A stretch of 64,000 nt of DNA from Lineus longissimus (GCF_910592395.1 NC_088310.1:129501-193500); one strand, 5' to 3'. Numbered from the stretch's first letter, positions 51,525 to 64,000 are shown. The notes: generated from the letters alone by a model not told the origin. Program-made: numbers and translations.

Positions 51525-51705
51525 AAATTTCTAAGTCCAAAAAATTTTTTCACTGGTTTTTTTGTATTCTGCTCAAAATGAACCAACATCATCAGTCCCA
51601 AAACTTTTTTGACTTTGAAAATTTTGCAAAATTTTGAACTGACTGAAAGTTGAAAAAACTTCTAAGTCCAATTTTTTTTTCACTGGGTTTTTTTTCTGCT
51701 CACCC
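51525..51705 (+). repeat. AT-rich MITE module, diverged, about 1.3 copies
   Basis: Contains CTAAGTCCAAAAAATTTTTT, TCTGCTCAAAATGAACCAAC, TTTGAAAATTTTGCAAAATT and a second TCTAAGTCCAATTTTTTTTT. This is the same order as the module at 13685. No terminal repeats are seen. Confidence 0.75.
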
Positions 51706-54700
51706 TTACCCTTACCCGCAACAAATGTGCTGATATTGATCTGACGCACCTACAGTTATGGATTCCGTGTTTTATCGTTAAACATTGCTTCTAAAACTGC
51801 TACCTTGAATACCATCGTTAGTTGCCATGAACGCTTTACCAGGTAGATCTCATGGATTTCTCTTCAGAATGAATTGAGTAGAGAGCGATGATAACGGGCA
51901 GTTTTTGAAAAGCATTACAAGCTCAGTTGTGCACAGCTTGAGCGTATTGGTGTTCTCCTCGTAGACGAGAGGTTCTCGTATTGGAATGCATTCGACTCTT
52001 ATTTATGTCATCGGCTTCAGTTAATGGGAAGGGATCATGTCACCGTATCCTTTAAGAGATTGAGATGGACAGTGTTTGTTAAAATGTCCCTGTTCCCTCA
52101 TGTTACTGTCAGGTCTAACATGAGTTTTGGTTGCTCTTAATGACTGGAAAAGATTGACCTTGATTGTTCAAGTTGATTAAACCAAGGAAAATGCATCCCT
52201 GAATCGATTAACCAATCTTCAGTGGGTGCTCTTCGGCAGTTTTCCAACGAATGGTCATCTCAATACCTTCATAACGTTTGACCTATTTCTCTCTCATCAC
52301 TTCTATTCAACACTTTTATTACTTTCCCATGTAGCTTGGTTCAGCGATGCCTCATCCGATGCAAGGCAATGAGCATCTAGTTATAGATCTACATAACCTG
52401 ACGTCAATAATCCCATTGACAGAGAAAACAAAGAGCTTTTAAATTGTACTTTTAAGCACTGCTGGTAAGTAGACATTTCATCGTGAGTTCCATGACATGG
52501 ATAGCCATGCTAATTGTGCTATAATGAGTGTTCAGAACATTACCTGTTATGCTTCAAGGTTTGGTGTGAACCTTGAATGTCATATCAAATTGATTTCGCT
52601 AGCAAGATACATTCATGGCTTTACCTGGCACTTAATGACCATGTTCATTAGGGTACACCTATCATGTTGGTGGTAATTGATGGCCAGGGAACGCGATAGA
52701 TCATCTCGAGGATAGCCTGACTACCATCTTAGATAATGTAGATCGTGCGTGATAGAATTATCGCAGGGCAACTGTGATTATTTGATGCAGCTGGTTTCAG
52801 ACTGCAGAATACGTATAAGAACTTGCTTGGACAGACAGCCGTGACTGTACTGCAAGGCATGTTGTGTGAGCTGCATTTCTTTTATACTATTATTTCTTAA
52901 ATTATGAACGTAACAAAAAAATATCTATACTGAGGCGTAAAATGTACGAAGCGTGCAGATGATAAGGGAGGATTAGAAGCAAATATCTCAATTCTTTGGG
53001 TTTGTTCACGATTTCTCGTCGACTGTTGTTGAGTAACTTTCGGCTTCCGCCCCACAAAGTAATGAATACAGGAATACTGATCATCCGAAGAAGGGAACCG
53101 ATGAGAAACACGAATACTTGATTGGCCGAGACCCTTTTGACATGATTGTCTTTGGCGGGCGGCGATTTGTATATGCCAGAGAATAACAATAGGAATTCTT
53201 CTGTCGAGTCGGGGGATTACGAGGGCAATCAGTCATACACTAGCCGATCCCACTGATGGACAAACAGGGTTGGTACGGGGTTATATGTCGTCCACGTGAA
53301 CATGTAGCTTCTTAGGGATACTATTGAGTCCAACTGAGTGTTAACTAGTGCCACCGCTAAGGCAGTAGTGTTTTGATGGGAAGAGGAGACGAGTGATGGT
53401 AGACCTACTGGCGTGTAAAGCAGATGTGGTCTGTCATCAGAAGAACCAAGAAGAGAAGTTTACACTTCAAAACAAATAGATGCACCGTGATCTATTTCGG
53501 GCGCCGCTCATCAGGAACTTTTGCTATTAAGCTCATAAATACACTACGCCGTTTGGTTTTATGTGATATCTTGTGATACCATCCTAAAATGAGAATTGCC
53601 TATCTCCAGTTGATCCGGGACGCTGCTCAGAAAAATAAAAATAATGGTGTGATTAGGATTCTCCAGGGAGCAGTTAGGCCAGGCTACATAAAGAATCCCT
53701 GTCAATACTGACGAAGGGCAAGTTGTCATTTGATAATGGGAGTCACCAGGTGAATGTATGGTCTGGTGCGTATTGGCTTTTTCAAACCACATCTCTGCTG
53801 GTTGAAATGATATGTTATTTGTAAGGCTGTATAGTAATTTCTAGTGTCCACTGTTTTCGATCAGCTGTAAACAGTGATGAGACCCTAGGACACCTGCTCC
53901 AATACTGCCAGCTAATAGCTGCTAAGTGACATCAGATTTGCTTCTCAAGGAAGTGGGCGAGGCCAGAAGGAGGAAGTTTTTCAGAGTTAGTTTGAATTAT
54001 ATCTTATACGAACAATATTTGATGGCATATGATTGGTGATCGTCATGATCGTAGCCAGGGCTAAGCTATAAGGCCCTCAAAAAGGTCATTAACAGCAATA
54101 CGTTCGATTAGTGTGAGAGGAATCCAGTTTTGCCTGCCGAGGTTACCCCCAATCGCAAAGGATGAGACTCCGACGATCGTTTTTATCTAGACATACATTT
54201 ACAAACATACTCGGACATCTCAAAATGCTAGTTAACGCCAAATGGAATGTCCTTACCAAGGCCACTTACCAGGACATGAGACGATAATCTTGATTCAAGC
54301 ATCTTCCTACAATATACAGTCAGGTTGTCGTAATAGCCACCCGATAATAGATACATGTACGAAGAAATTGCTATCTGCCGATCTCGGTGGAATAGAATTA
54401 TCATCCAATCCGAAGTATTTGTAAATATAACTGTCCCGTTTCCACGGTGACGGATTCTAAAGTACATGTTTGATATGTTGTCGGTAAACCTCTTTTACGT
54501 ATCAAGTGTATTTAGTGACCAGGGTACTCGAACTGAGTTTATGACTACGCCCTATTTCTGAGAACAGAACTGGCTGTCTAAAATAACTTGGTGTCCACCC
54601 AAGTATTCCACTTGTCAGCTCCAAGCATTTTGTGTTCGCCCCGACAAGACGACTGTATGCTGGCTTAATCACCTAACTGGTGTCATCTCCCTTGAGCAGA

Positions 54701-55704
54701 CCCAATTGTAGTCGACCGAGTTGTCGCCACGATTTGTGAACTTGCCGTACCTGCTTTAGTACAAGTGATGACCATCCACAGACAGGCCGGGCAAAGTAGA
54801 CTCGCTCAAGTGTATTCATTCCGTCCATTAATAGAGCCAAACATGCTACATAAACTAGCTATCACCTGGTGCTGGTGAGTTCCGCTGACGGTATAGTTCA
54901 TCTATGGCTTACACCCCAGCCTGTAACGACTCTCTGAACAACATAGCATTGAAAAAAGGTTTGATGTTTTGTTCTTTCTCTACGAGTAGGGCATACGTTA
55001 CTGGAATAAGATATGTTGCGCCTTTGTGGATCATGGGTCGCTCCTGCAAACATCGAATGTTGTGCAACTGGGCCCATGACAATCGGTATACTGAAAAAGC
55101 TAAGCATGGTTTGGATGGCTGGCCGCGTCATGTCACCAGAGGTGACGAATTCCCTCACTAGAAGCGCAACGATTCAGTGCTGAATGTTTAAACAATGATT
55201 ATGACTAATATCAGAGTCTTTCTATACAAGACACTTTGACGAAAGCTTTCATTGAAGTGGTGCTGTGGTTGAAGAGACTTGGGTAGGTTACAAAAGAACA
55301 TCGTGACCATGTGCGCTCCGCAATTGATTACTTTTACGACATGTTTATGAAAACGGATTTTGTCTGTAGCCAAAATATCATTTAGCACCTCATGGACTTG
55401 ACCTATTGACACGATTGATCCAAGTCATCTGCCACATTATTGAATATCGAAACCAATTGCGAGCCAAATACCTTAATTTCCTGAACAACAAACTTCAATC
55501 TAGCGTGAAGGAAATTACGACCGTACTGTCGATCGACAGTGAATAATGGTCAGAATAACATCTGGAGTAATCACTACTTGAATGGTAAGCATTCGGCATT
55601 GACACGGTTTGCCTGACTTTTTGCCATCACGTTTCCAGGCGACTCGCCATTGTCAGTCCCTTTCGTTTCTGCGAAAGTGACATGTGTATGTTGTAAAAGT
55701 GGCT
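51706..55704. other. non-coding stretch, nothing firm recognised
   Basis: Unique DNA. Frames at 52902-53189 (-) and on both strands at about 54898-55161 are unplaced. A perfect 16-bp palindrome ACTGTCGATCGACAGT lies at 55525-55540. Confidence 0.5.
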
Positions 55705-55765
55705 GAAGGATGAAAATATTTCTGAGTCCAAATATTTTTTTTCACTTTTTGGGTTTATCTCGGTA
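55705..55765 (+). repeat. fragment of the AT-rich MITE module
   Basis: GCTGAAGGATGAAAATATTT followed by CTGAGTCCAAATATTTTTTT and TCACTTTTT matches one section of the module. It ends at a diverged position about 300 bp before the secreted LamG-like gene. Confidence 0.65.
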
Positions 55766-56072
55766 AAATGTTAAATTTGACTTTGATGTTCGAAATATTA
55801 CCTCCCCAGTTACTGCAATAAAGTAATCTATAGTTTGTACTGTGAATTAGGTTTAAATTAAATGTATGTCGTACTAATGTAACATCTGAAAATTAAACAA
55901 CATGCATTTTTTTCCCAGAAATATGGACTGTCACTAAATTATTTATCATTAAATCCGTTGTTTGATATTTGGTTTCCATGGTACGCTGGGACTTTAAATT
56001 GGACTCGACGGGTTTATTTCATCAATTCGATGTTTAAACTTGGAGGAGTAGAGAAATATCTTATCGCTTACA

Positions 56073-56130
56073 ATGGACGTTTCAGCTCTGCTGGCACTTC
56101 TCGCTGTGATGGGACATCAAAGTGTTGAAG
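56073..56130 (+). other. exon 1 of the LamG/PAN gene (signal peptide)
   Basis: 19 codons plus one base. The hydrophobic core SALLALLAVM follows Met-Asp-Val, and cleavage is likely near the exon end. The ATG is the first in this exon and sits in a CTTACAATGG context. Confidence 0.8.
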
Positions 56131-57757
56131 GTAGGTTTATCATCAATGATCAGTGCTGATAGTGTGACGTTTCAATCTTTCGTTTATGTCGTTCATTACT
56201 AGTATTGCTCTATATTATACCTTTTATCTTCAAAGTGACCGAATATTCATGTATGCGATTGATTAAGCACCGAAATAGGCGTACAATCCCAAGAACATGT
56301 TGGAACTTAAGAAGGCCGTAGATCCAAACAGGCCGAAAGTGCGTTCCGCAAGAAAACTTTGCGATTTCCAAGCAGCTCAGTTCAACAAGAGTGCGCTCCC
56401 GGGCCAGAAAAGTTAGTATTCGTATAAAAATACTTGTGACATTCATGACAACGACACTTGACAACGACACTTGATCGTTTCAGGCAGGTACTGTTTCTAT
56501 CCAAAACCAATTGGATTCTGGCCCTTCACAGGTGACACCCTTCTAGCTGACGTCAGCGGAAACGGAAACAACGCAGCTGGAAATGACGTCTCATTGACAA
56601 CTGGACCATACTATCTCAAGACAACCGGGTATAGATTTAGTGGCCGTATTACATCTTACATGAACATCACATGCACTTCAACCCTGGACATTGGCTTGGG
56701 CTCATGGACCTTTGGTGCTTTCATAAAAGATAACGCAGACACGAACAAGGGTGGGACACTGCTGCATTGGAAGCCAGATAGTGGCAATGGTCTACAGATC
56801 AGACTTGCACCTGACTCATCTTCAAGCAATCGTGAGGTCTTAAGCGTTGTTTTGCGAGAACGTGACGGTGAATCGGACTACAGGCATGCATTTATTGGAA
56901 TATCACTACATACACACAATTACGAAAGCATCCGTTTCGATGCCAAGACTCCTAGAATTTGTCTGTCTGCCCCTCCGAGCACCTGCTATCCGATCAGAAA
57001 CACACAGCTGATAACCAACGTTCCGAACATTCGCGTTGGGAGCAAAGATAGTGCCAATGGTTATTTTGTGGGAGACATTTTCTGTTTGATGTTATTCAAT
57101 GTCTCCCTGCCTGAAAGGGATGTCAATCGAATGCGAGACTACTGCAAGGACATTTACAGGGTCCGGTGGAGCAAACCAGACGTTATACACTGTACGTATC
57201 ACACAAACTTATTATTGAAAATTGCCTAAAAGTCATGAAGGGCTGTTATGTAATAACAGTTCATGTTCATTATATTTGCATTTTCATTGTATTCATATAA
57301 ACTATGTTTCCAAATATATTCATGAAGAAATATTGATTTATTAGTATGGGATTCCTTTTTCGTTTTTCTCAAAACATGGAAAAATGAGAGGGTGATTTGT
57401 TTAGGAGCGTGACGTTCTTCTTATTTTGAGTTCGGAATTGATATTGTTTTCGATAAACATTATATTCTCTTTTCAGATGAACTGTTCGAAATGAAAGCCA
57501 GAGATCGTACGATTGCTTCTTCAGCAGTAACAGTGACCAAACCAGCCATCGAGTCCGGCATCGAGTGCGTTAGAAGCTGCCTTGCCGTCAAACCTTCGTC
57601 CCACCTCTACTGCATCACAGTAGCATACTCTGAGGCAACCAAGGAGTGTTCGTTAAGTGGACATGCTTACAGCGCTGGGCCGACTTTTCCTGCTTTGCCT
57701 GGTTCAGTGGTTTACTCGGTTCAACCAAGAGGATACGGAGCGAGCGACTGTCCATAA
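56073..57757 (+). CDS. secreted LamG-like plus PAN/apple-like protein, three exons, apparently complete
   Basis: Exons 56073-56130, 56484-57191 and 57477-57757 give 348 residues plus TAA. Exon 1 starts MDVSALLALLAVMGHQSVEG, a signal peptide, and ends at GAAG|GTAGGT. Exon 2 follows GATCGTTTCAG and carries a laminin-G-3/concanavalin-like domain (about residues 21-250). It opens with GFWPFTGD and DVSGNGNN, has core strands around SWTFGAFIKD and ends with GDIFCLMLFNVSLPERDV. Sequons NIT and NVS are present. Its donor is CACT|GTACGT. Exon 3 follows TCTCTTTTCAG and carries a PAN/apple-like module with the ECVRSC, YCITVAYSEATKEC and C-terminal SDCP cysteines. Both introns are phase 1 and the joins keep the frame. 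The domains suggest extracellular carbohydrate or matrix binding; the ligand is unknown. No TATA box and no AATAAA within 400 bp were seen. Confidence 0.85.
56131..56483 (+). other. intron 1 of the LamG/PAN gene (353 bp)
   Basis: GTAGGT to TTTCAG. A minus frame at 56210-56470 inside it has no family resemblance. Confidence 0.8.
57192..57476 (+). other. intron 2 of the LamG/PAN gene (285 bp)
   Basis: GTACGT to a pyrimidine-rich TCTCTTTTCAG. It separates the LamG-like exon from the PAN/apple-like exon, so each domain is a phase-1 exon module. Confidence 0.82.
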
Positions 57758-60121
57758 GATCAGAAGGATAGGACGCTAAAGGATTCAGTTAACAGAGGCC
57801 AAGGGAAGATAGTGTGCTTATGCCCAACGATCACTGGTACCACGGTCATGTTGACTGCTATCTCCCAACACCTCTCGTGATAGGTCGGTGATGTGTGACG
57901 TTGGTTGTCTCGTGGGAATAGATTTGTTTACTTTCGGCTTGTAAGTGAAGTGTTCCATTCTGGCAGGGCAGCTGGTTCCTTTAGAATACGGGCATTTAGG
58001 GGCGAATTTAATAATCTAATTATCCCCACGCATCCAGGACACGCTCTCCAGTACAACCTGTTGTGATCATCTAACTCTCTCCTCTTGCGTCACTCCATCT
58101 GATTATCCCCACGCATTCTGCATCCTCTCACCCAATGCTTTGACATTTGCCGAGACTTTAATCCCAATTTAAACCAGCCGAGCGGCGCGAAAGCTAGTTA
58201 TTCATCAAATTGCTCTGCTTATTTATTGATTTTCTCGTCATAAACTGATAGATTAGTTTGCTTGAAGATTGTGATGGCTCGAGGTCTAAGTAGCGCTTCT
58301 CGAAAAGAGAAACCGCCAAGCTTTAAATCAACAGTTACCTATCATGGTGAAAATGGTTGTTGCATGATGACAAATGCCTTATTGTTATCAGGATAGCATT
58401 TTTGTACCCGATTATGAATTGAAGCCAAACGGTTTCATGTGTTTTCCTGATTGCTTTTCCGTCGCTGATTTTGCGAGAAGGTTACGGTAACCCAATAAGC
58501 CACATTTTGATTAAACAATCTGAGTTCGGTGAATACGTTGGTCTGAAAATCTGACTTTGTGACGGAGTTTGTGTTTCTGGCTTTGTGTTATCAATATCAA
58601 CATGAGCAGTCTATTGCATACATAACCCATCCAGGTCTGCATAATACGTTAATGATGGAGTGACATAAAGGTTTTTAACGTTGATAGGGGGCAAGTAAAT
58701 GAAGGTTGATGTATTCATTGATAGAATGACACGTGCCAAAGACATGAATAAGGCCATATTGACATGAGACCTGAACCTTTCTGACGTATCTTATTGGTGA
58801 TTAAAAGAAGAAACCAGTCGCTAGTTCTCCGGTACACTCCTCAAAACAATAATCTCACTGATGACGCATCCACGCGGGTAAGAGGTGATGGCCGGAAAAG
58901 TGCCATATCTCAGGAGGTTTGCACATGATACCCTGCTCGTATGACTATCCTAGTGTCATTTAGACATTTCAAATACCTACAAAAGCAAACAGAACCTGCT
59001 ACCTGACAATTAGTGAAGGATGGTTTAATAGTGTTTGCACCCTTCCTCGTGGGCATGTCTTATTTAGAGACAGCGAAATAATGCACTTTCACATGACGAT
59101 TACAAATCATTAATTGCTCTGGAAAGCACATTACGCGCAGCTAATGACCAATTTAGAAATTTATCTCATTTCCCGCAAGGCTCATTTCTTACGGTATGTC
59201 TGTTATACCTTTTGAGTGACATTTAGCACTTCATTGGCAAAAGTCACATAGTCCTACGAAAGATATGGCCCGTTTTGTACGTCCAGGATTCGACTCATCA
59301 ACCAAGATTTCATCACTCAGGGATCACCGTCAATTCGACGTCGATACAGGATTTGCACTGATTGGTGCAGTATGAGAAACGTCTTCAACAGCGCGATGCT
59401 CGAAATGGAAACATAAAACTAAGCATTTACAAATTTGTAAATGTGTTTTCAGTGTATTCACGTCGTGAAGGTGGTCACCCCTCAACTCGCTTCTCAAAGA
59501 GTCAGGTTTTTCTATTACCACTTGCTCAGGCATCCTGTGAAGAAGTGAGGCCCAGCCTTTTTCAGAGTTTCATCTCTTGACCCAAACCGTCCTTCAGTTA
59601 ATGAACTCCTTTGAAAAGAACATGGCAAGGAATTTAGCGATTGCCTCAACACCATTTGGCACTTCTTTAAAAAGGCACGGTGGTGATACGGACGCTGGAA
59701 CTCAATTGAAGGCAGAGGTAATGCTAGCTTGAGGCTGGCTACGATATTTATGGATGTTGCCGCTATGAATACATGCAAAGATGTGGCGTGGCACGGGAAG
59801 GATACCTTCGCAAAAGGAAATCAAAATGGATGGTTGAGGTTGTCTGGACGAGAGAGAAAAGACGTAGGAATGAGAGAAATACTGCGGCAGGCAGAGTTCA
59901 AAGGGATAAGATGTTGTCGCTTTGATGACATACATCGATGTGACGTGGTAGAAGAGAGATATAGTGACAATCGAAGTTCAAAGGGATGGGTGTGGCGAAC
60001 ATATTAAAGCAGAAGATATACTATAGCGTAGAGAGTTCAAAGAGAGAGCGGGGGCAAAGGGTTATATTGTGAGAGGAACTGCTGACACGAAGGGCGCCTG
60101 TATTTATTTTGCATTGTGCAA
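57758..60121. other. 3' flank of the LamG/PAN gene and intergenic DNA
   Basis: No AATAAA follows in the first 400 bp, and ATTAAA at 58510-58515 is a distant option for 3' end formation. Two direct copies of ATTATCCCCACGCAT lie about 84 bp apart near 58018 and 58102. Frames at 59330-60007 on both strands are unplaced. Confidence 0.45.
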
Positions 60122-60291
60122 TTTTAAGTCCAAATATTGCTTTCACTTGTTTTTTTTCTGCTCAAAATGAAGAAACATCATCAGTCCAAAAAAATATTTG
60201 AGGCTTTGAAAATTTTTCAGAATTTGTACCTTGCGAAAAAATTCTACTGTGAAGGATGAAAAAATTTGGTGGTGTCACCGGGGTTCCACTA
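60122..60291 (+). mobile_element. pogo/Tigger-like MITE, right-end fragment
   Basis: One AT-rich module (TTAAGTCCAAATATTGCTTT to GTGAAGGATGAAAAAATTTG) runs directly into GGTGGTGTCACCGGGGTTCC and CACTA followed by TA. This is the inverted terminus with its last base changed. The left arm is missing. Confidence 0.8.
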
Positions 60292-61159
60292 TAGTTGTTT
60301 ATCTGCCTTCGCATGATATGATATGGTCGTTCACCCAAATAAGCAGAACGATTTCTTCACAGAAGAATGCCTCGACCACCTACAACATCGCTATCCTCTA
60401 AATTTAGCTGCCTGTTCTTCTTTAATTGACATCAGAGACTAGCCTTTGGCATACTCATCTGAAAGTAATAGTTCTATCAGTAACTTACAGCTTGGGGTGT
60501 TTAGAAACTACGCTACGCTTGCATCACCGAGCCAGTTTGAGACTTTATGATAAGAAGGACAAACCACTTTCCCAAGGCTAGTATTTACTTTGATAATTGC
60601 CTCATGATTTGAAATATTGAAGGTTAAAGAAATGAATCACTGTCTGGTACAATCAGTAGGGACGTTTTAGCGTCTACCTTAGTCGAACTCAATGATGTTC
60701 ACTTTCTTCTGCGTTCACTTTTTTGGCCATCTCCAATTGTCAATTTCATTGTGGCATCATTCCCAGATCTGCTGCTTCTGGTCATGCCTGGTTTGGTGTG
60801 ATACATTCACTGTTGATCACATATAGTGCGTACTGGTGAGGCTCCCCAAGATAATCAGGTATTTAACCTCCTTATTGACAAATATATCTAATGAGTATTC
60901 TTATTGATCCGACTATCAAGTCTGCTGCTAGAGAGGTCAGCGACATAGGCAATGGGTAACTTGTGTGCAAACAACCCACATGATGGGGAAAGTGAACTAG
61001 AAATTTCCAAAAGCCAAAATGTCGCTTCCAAATTGAGCCCGAACAACCTTCGTATACTTCAAACAATCCAGCATCCTCTGGAAACCATTGCTACGTCCAT
61101 GTTAGTACAGTAAAACCGTACAAATAATAATCAAAACATTGTATGATTCCCATGCCGTC
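60292..61159. other. non-coding stretch, nothing recognised
   Basis: Unique DNA without recognisable exon or repeat. Confidence 0.5.
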
Positions 61160-61210
61160 TTATCGGCGGTGAATATCAGTCCTAAAGTCGCCTCCATTCA
61201 CCGCCGATAA
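61160..61210. repeat. perfect 15-bp inverted repeat (stem-loop)
   Basis: TTATCGGCGGTGAAT at 61160-61174 is exactly complementary to ATTCACCGCCGATAA at 61196-61210, with a 21-base loop. The GC-rich stem stands out in AT-rich DNA. I see no known RNA family in it. Confidence 0.9.
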
Positions 61211-64000
61211 CTCCCGCCAGGTAATCTGTCGGACGCACCATCATAAACGGGTGACCAATCAAATTGCTCGACACAAAGTAATTGAATGATGGCCTGAATT
61301 GATAGTACCACCTTCTTCTATACAACATGCACTGTGCATTTGGGTCAGGTTAACATCAATGGAACCGTTACTCATTGAACCCCTGGTCTTCAATTATGAT
61401 GGCTTTCAGTGCATGTCTCGTGCGACAACCACGAGTGAGTGTAATGTTAGTGTTGTCGCGACATAGGACGCTTGGGATAGGAAGGGAATGCAGGGAGACT
61501 ACCGATAAAGTAACAGCCCTTTTGACGGCCGATCAGGGGGGTTGTCGGCGGAGGGATGGATATACGCACAACGACGGTGGATCGGAACCCCAGACAACAA
61601 ATACATGTAGATGTCTGCAAATAATATTAGACTATCACTGTTTGATATGTGGCAATATTGTGCACTCGCTCATTAATCATCTCTCAGCCATGTTAGTAGA
61701 GCAACAACATCCTGGAAATTCACATTATAATATCTCTGTAATCATTCAGTGTTTAGCTATTGATAGAGATAGTATGCGTGGTGTACGATGCCAATATTTC
61801 AATGATATCAAATTCTGAGATAGTGTAAGTTTCCAAGGTTATGGCGCTGGCAACAATCAATGTTATCATTAATCATGAGAAGGGTTTTTTATCTTTGAAG
61901 GGAAACCGAAGACACTTCTTTATTGATTATAAAATGACTAAAAGTTGCTTTAAAATAAGGATATTTTTAGAGTTCAAAGTGAATCTTCTGTTTTTGCATT
62001 GTTGGCCAGCTTAGATATGCGTGAAGGGGATATACCAAAAGATCAATGCTTCAACATTCTCTTGCTATCACCATACTTATTCCTCTTGGCATACCAGTTA
62101 TTCATACTTCTGCCCATTTGAAATTATTACAAAAGCAACTGTGTTCCTTAATCTTCAAGATATCCAAAAAGAAGGCATTCTGACGCGCAATAACATCAAA
62201 TTGTTTTTGCGTGTCAATTTCATTTTTATAATGATGATGAATAGGCTGTAGAACGATCTATTCTCTTGTGATTCCAATATTCCTGCAGCCAGCTGTCATT
62301 TGATGACAACCCACTGACACAGTTGTCAGGTAAAACAAACCCTGTTTTGAAACTTCGTGCCTTGATCAACAGCAAAACGCGATGGCTACCCCGGGAGTTA
62401 TATCTCAGTAATAGCAGTACCATAGAGTGATCATGTCGGTCTGCAGTGACCAACTAGCAGGAAGTATTAGGTGCATATTGTGACCTTTCGAATGTCTCGC
62501 CTTCAAGTGCGTATTGTGCAACAAGAAATAGACACCACTTTTTAAAATGAGGTATTCAAGTATCATGATGTTCATGAGAGTAGATCCCCTTCGTCGTCGC
62601 TTCACGTTTGGCTGACATTTAGATGCACAATGATATTGGAATGAAAAATGCTTGTCGATAAAAGATCACTTCCACTGTTTGAGACCAGCATTATACGCCG
62701 GCGTATCTTGGCGGCGGTAACATGCGTAATTGTAGTACGAGCTAGCTATATCTAATGATAAGCAAAATAACAACGAGCAACAAGTTTCCTAGACAATACA
62801 TTACATTTCAGAAACATTTAAACCAATTTTGTTGGCTTTGCCTTATGATTTTATGACATTGAATGCACATACTTTCGATTCTTTGATATTTTGCTGAACA
62901 AGTAGACATTATTAAAGATTTTTTGAAAACAGGTTATCTCTTTGATATACATGTACGTATAATATGATAAATCCATTAGGCAGAGGCTTACTATATAGTT
63001 GACGTCCTAATCATTATATCTATACTCCCTGGTTTGCCATATTTCACTACACTCGGGACGTGCTCTGCCTTTCCGATTGCAGATAATACCATTGAGAAAT
63101 CAAAATAATCAAAGTGTGTATTTGCTTGATTTCACCATAAATAATGGTTTGTTAGCTTAAAAAGAGAATAGCACGATTCATATGAGATTTACTAATGAAC
63201 ATACATTATTCGTAACATTAACAGTGAAGGATTTCTATTCCAATCACCCTTTCCCAAATAAAACGCTTTGTGCCTGAGAGAGCTTGGTCACACGCAGATT
63301 CTGAGACAGTTCGACCCACCCCTCCCCCCTCCTCCAAGCATGTTAGCTCTTGTCAGAATGATAAGATTGTTCTAAATACATGTCTATATTCGCACAAATC
63401 CCATTACAAGAACGCGCCAGATCACGCGAGACCAATGAGACGGCAACATCGTGATAAACAACAATAAATCGTCCATTACTTGAGAGATGTCAACATCAGA
63501 TTTCCATACCTTATCACAGCTAAAATGTATTATGTATGCTGGGACCATAAAACATGGGGCATTCCATCACCGCCGTATTGTTTTATTTATTGTCCTGGCC
63601 GCATCGTATTGCACTGGAATACTAACCAGTTTTTGCGGCTATTCTACAAGACACGCTAGAAGCAGCAAGTGGCATTTCTTTGGACTGTGATTTCAGACAC
63701 GAGACGAACGCTAATGGTCTCCGATGGAGATGGCCGGGATCGTGCATTCAAAGAGATCAGCAAGCCTACATGAATACCCAGAGACCACAGGTTCGTCTCT
63801 CTCACGATTAGTGAATTTGAGCGACAGGTCTCCAGCTATGGTTTTCCCAATGATATAATGTTTGACAGTTCAGAGAGTCGATGCTCATAGTGAGAATCTA
63901 ATGAAGACGACATAGATCATGATGATTCATTGACGTGTATAGCTTGGGATAGATGTGACTGGTTATCTGCTTTAAGTATGCAGTATCAGAACCTGTCAAT
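61211..64000. other. non-coding stretch to the right edge
   Basis: Unique DNA. A 147-codon plus frame at 61375-61818 is the longest but has no recognisable domain. A perfect 14-bp palindrome ATACGCCGGCGTAT lies at 62693-62706. No Spec3/Stum upstream exon was found here. Confidence 0.45.

Noticed and set aside
61375-61818. 147-codon plus-strand ORF
   Set aside because: No domain, signal peptide or splice support, and the length is within what chance can give in 64 kb.

Overview
This is eukaryotic nuclear DNA from an animal. It is AT-rich and gene-poor, with short exons bounded by GT-AG splice signals, several minisatellites, and miniature transposons with TA target duplications. Three conserved metazoan genes are represented: a THIK-type two-pore K+ channel, a Spec3/Stum membrane protein and a secreted LamG plus PAN/apple-like protein. 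The palindrome ATACATGTA recurs through the unique DNA. Together with the LamG/PAN gene and the pogo-like MITEs, this makes me lean towards a marine lophotrochozoan, perhaps a mollusc. That placement is inference, and other invertebrates such as amphioxus are not excluded.

Layout. Positions 1-847 hold a 37-bp minisatellite that continues off the left edge. The next 40 kb is mostly unique non-coding DNA. It is interrupted by tandem arrays at 2553-2862 (62 bp), 11923-12237 (alternating 73/59 bp), 16301-16467 (84 bp x2), 26515-27499 (43 bp) and 40427-40601 (35 bp). It also contains copies of one repeat family: a MITE with ends CAGTGGAACCCCGGT and an AT-rich internal module. A decayed Penelope-like element with a GIY-YIG domain lies at 31690-32200, and a possible DUF4806-like fragment at 18807-18974.

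The gene-bearing right third starts with the first coding exon of a KCNK12/13 (THIK)-like channel on the minus strand (41267-41597). Two intact MITEs from two families follow (43231-43408 and 44345-44876), then a G20 tract (47583-47602) and a 73/83-bp minisatellite (48513-49184). Next is one internal exon of a Spec3/Stum gene on the minus strand (50432-50605). The only apparently complete gene is on the plus strand at 56073-57757: three exons encoding a 348-residue secreted protein with a signal peptide, a LamG-like domain and a PAN/apple-like module.

The three genes show no operon-like relation. They look like independent loci, and two of them extend beyond what I can recognise here. Everything is called from sequence alone. 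Exon boundaries rest on splice-site fit and family resemblance, not transcripts.
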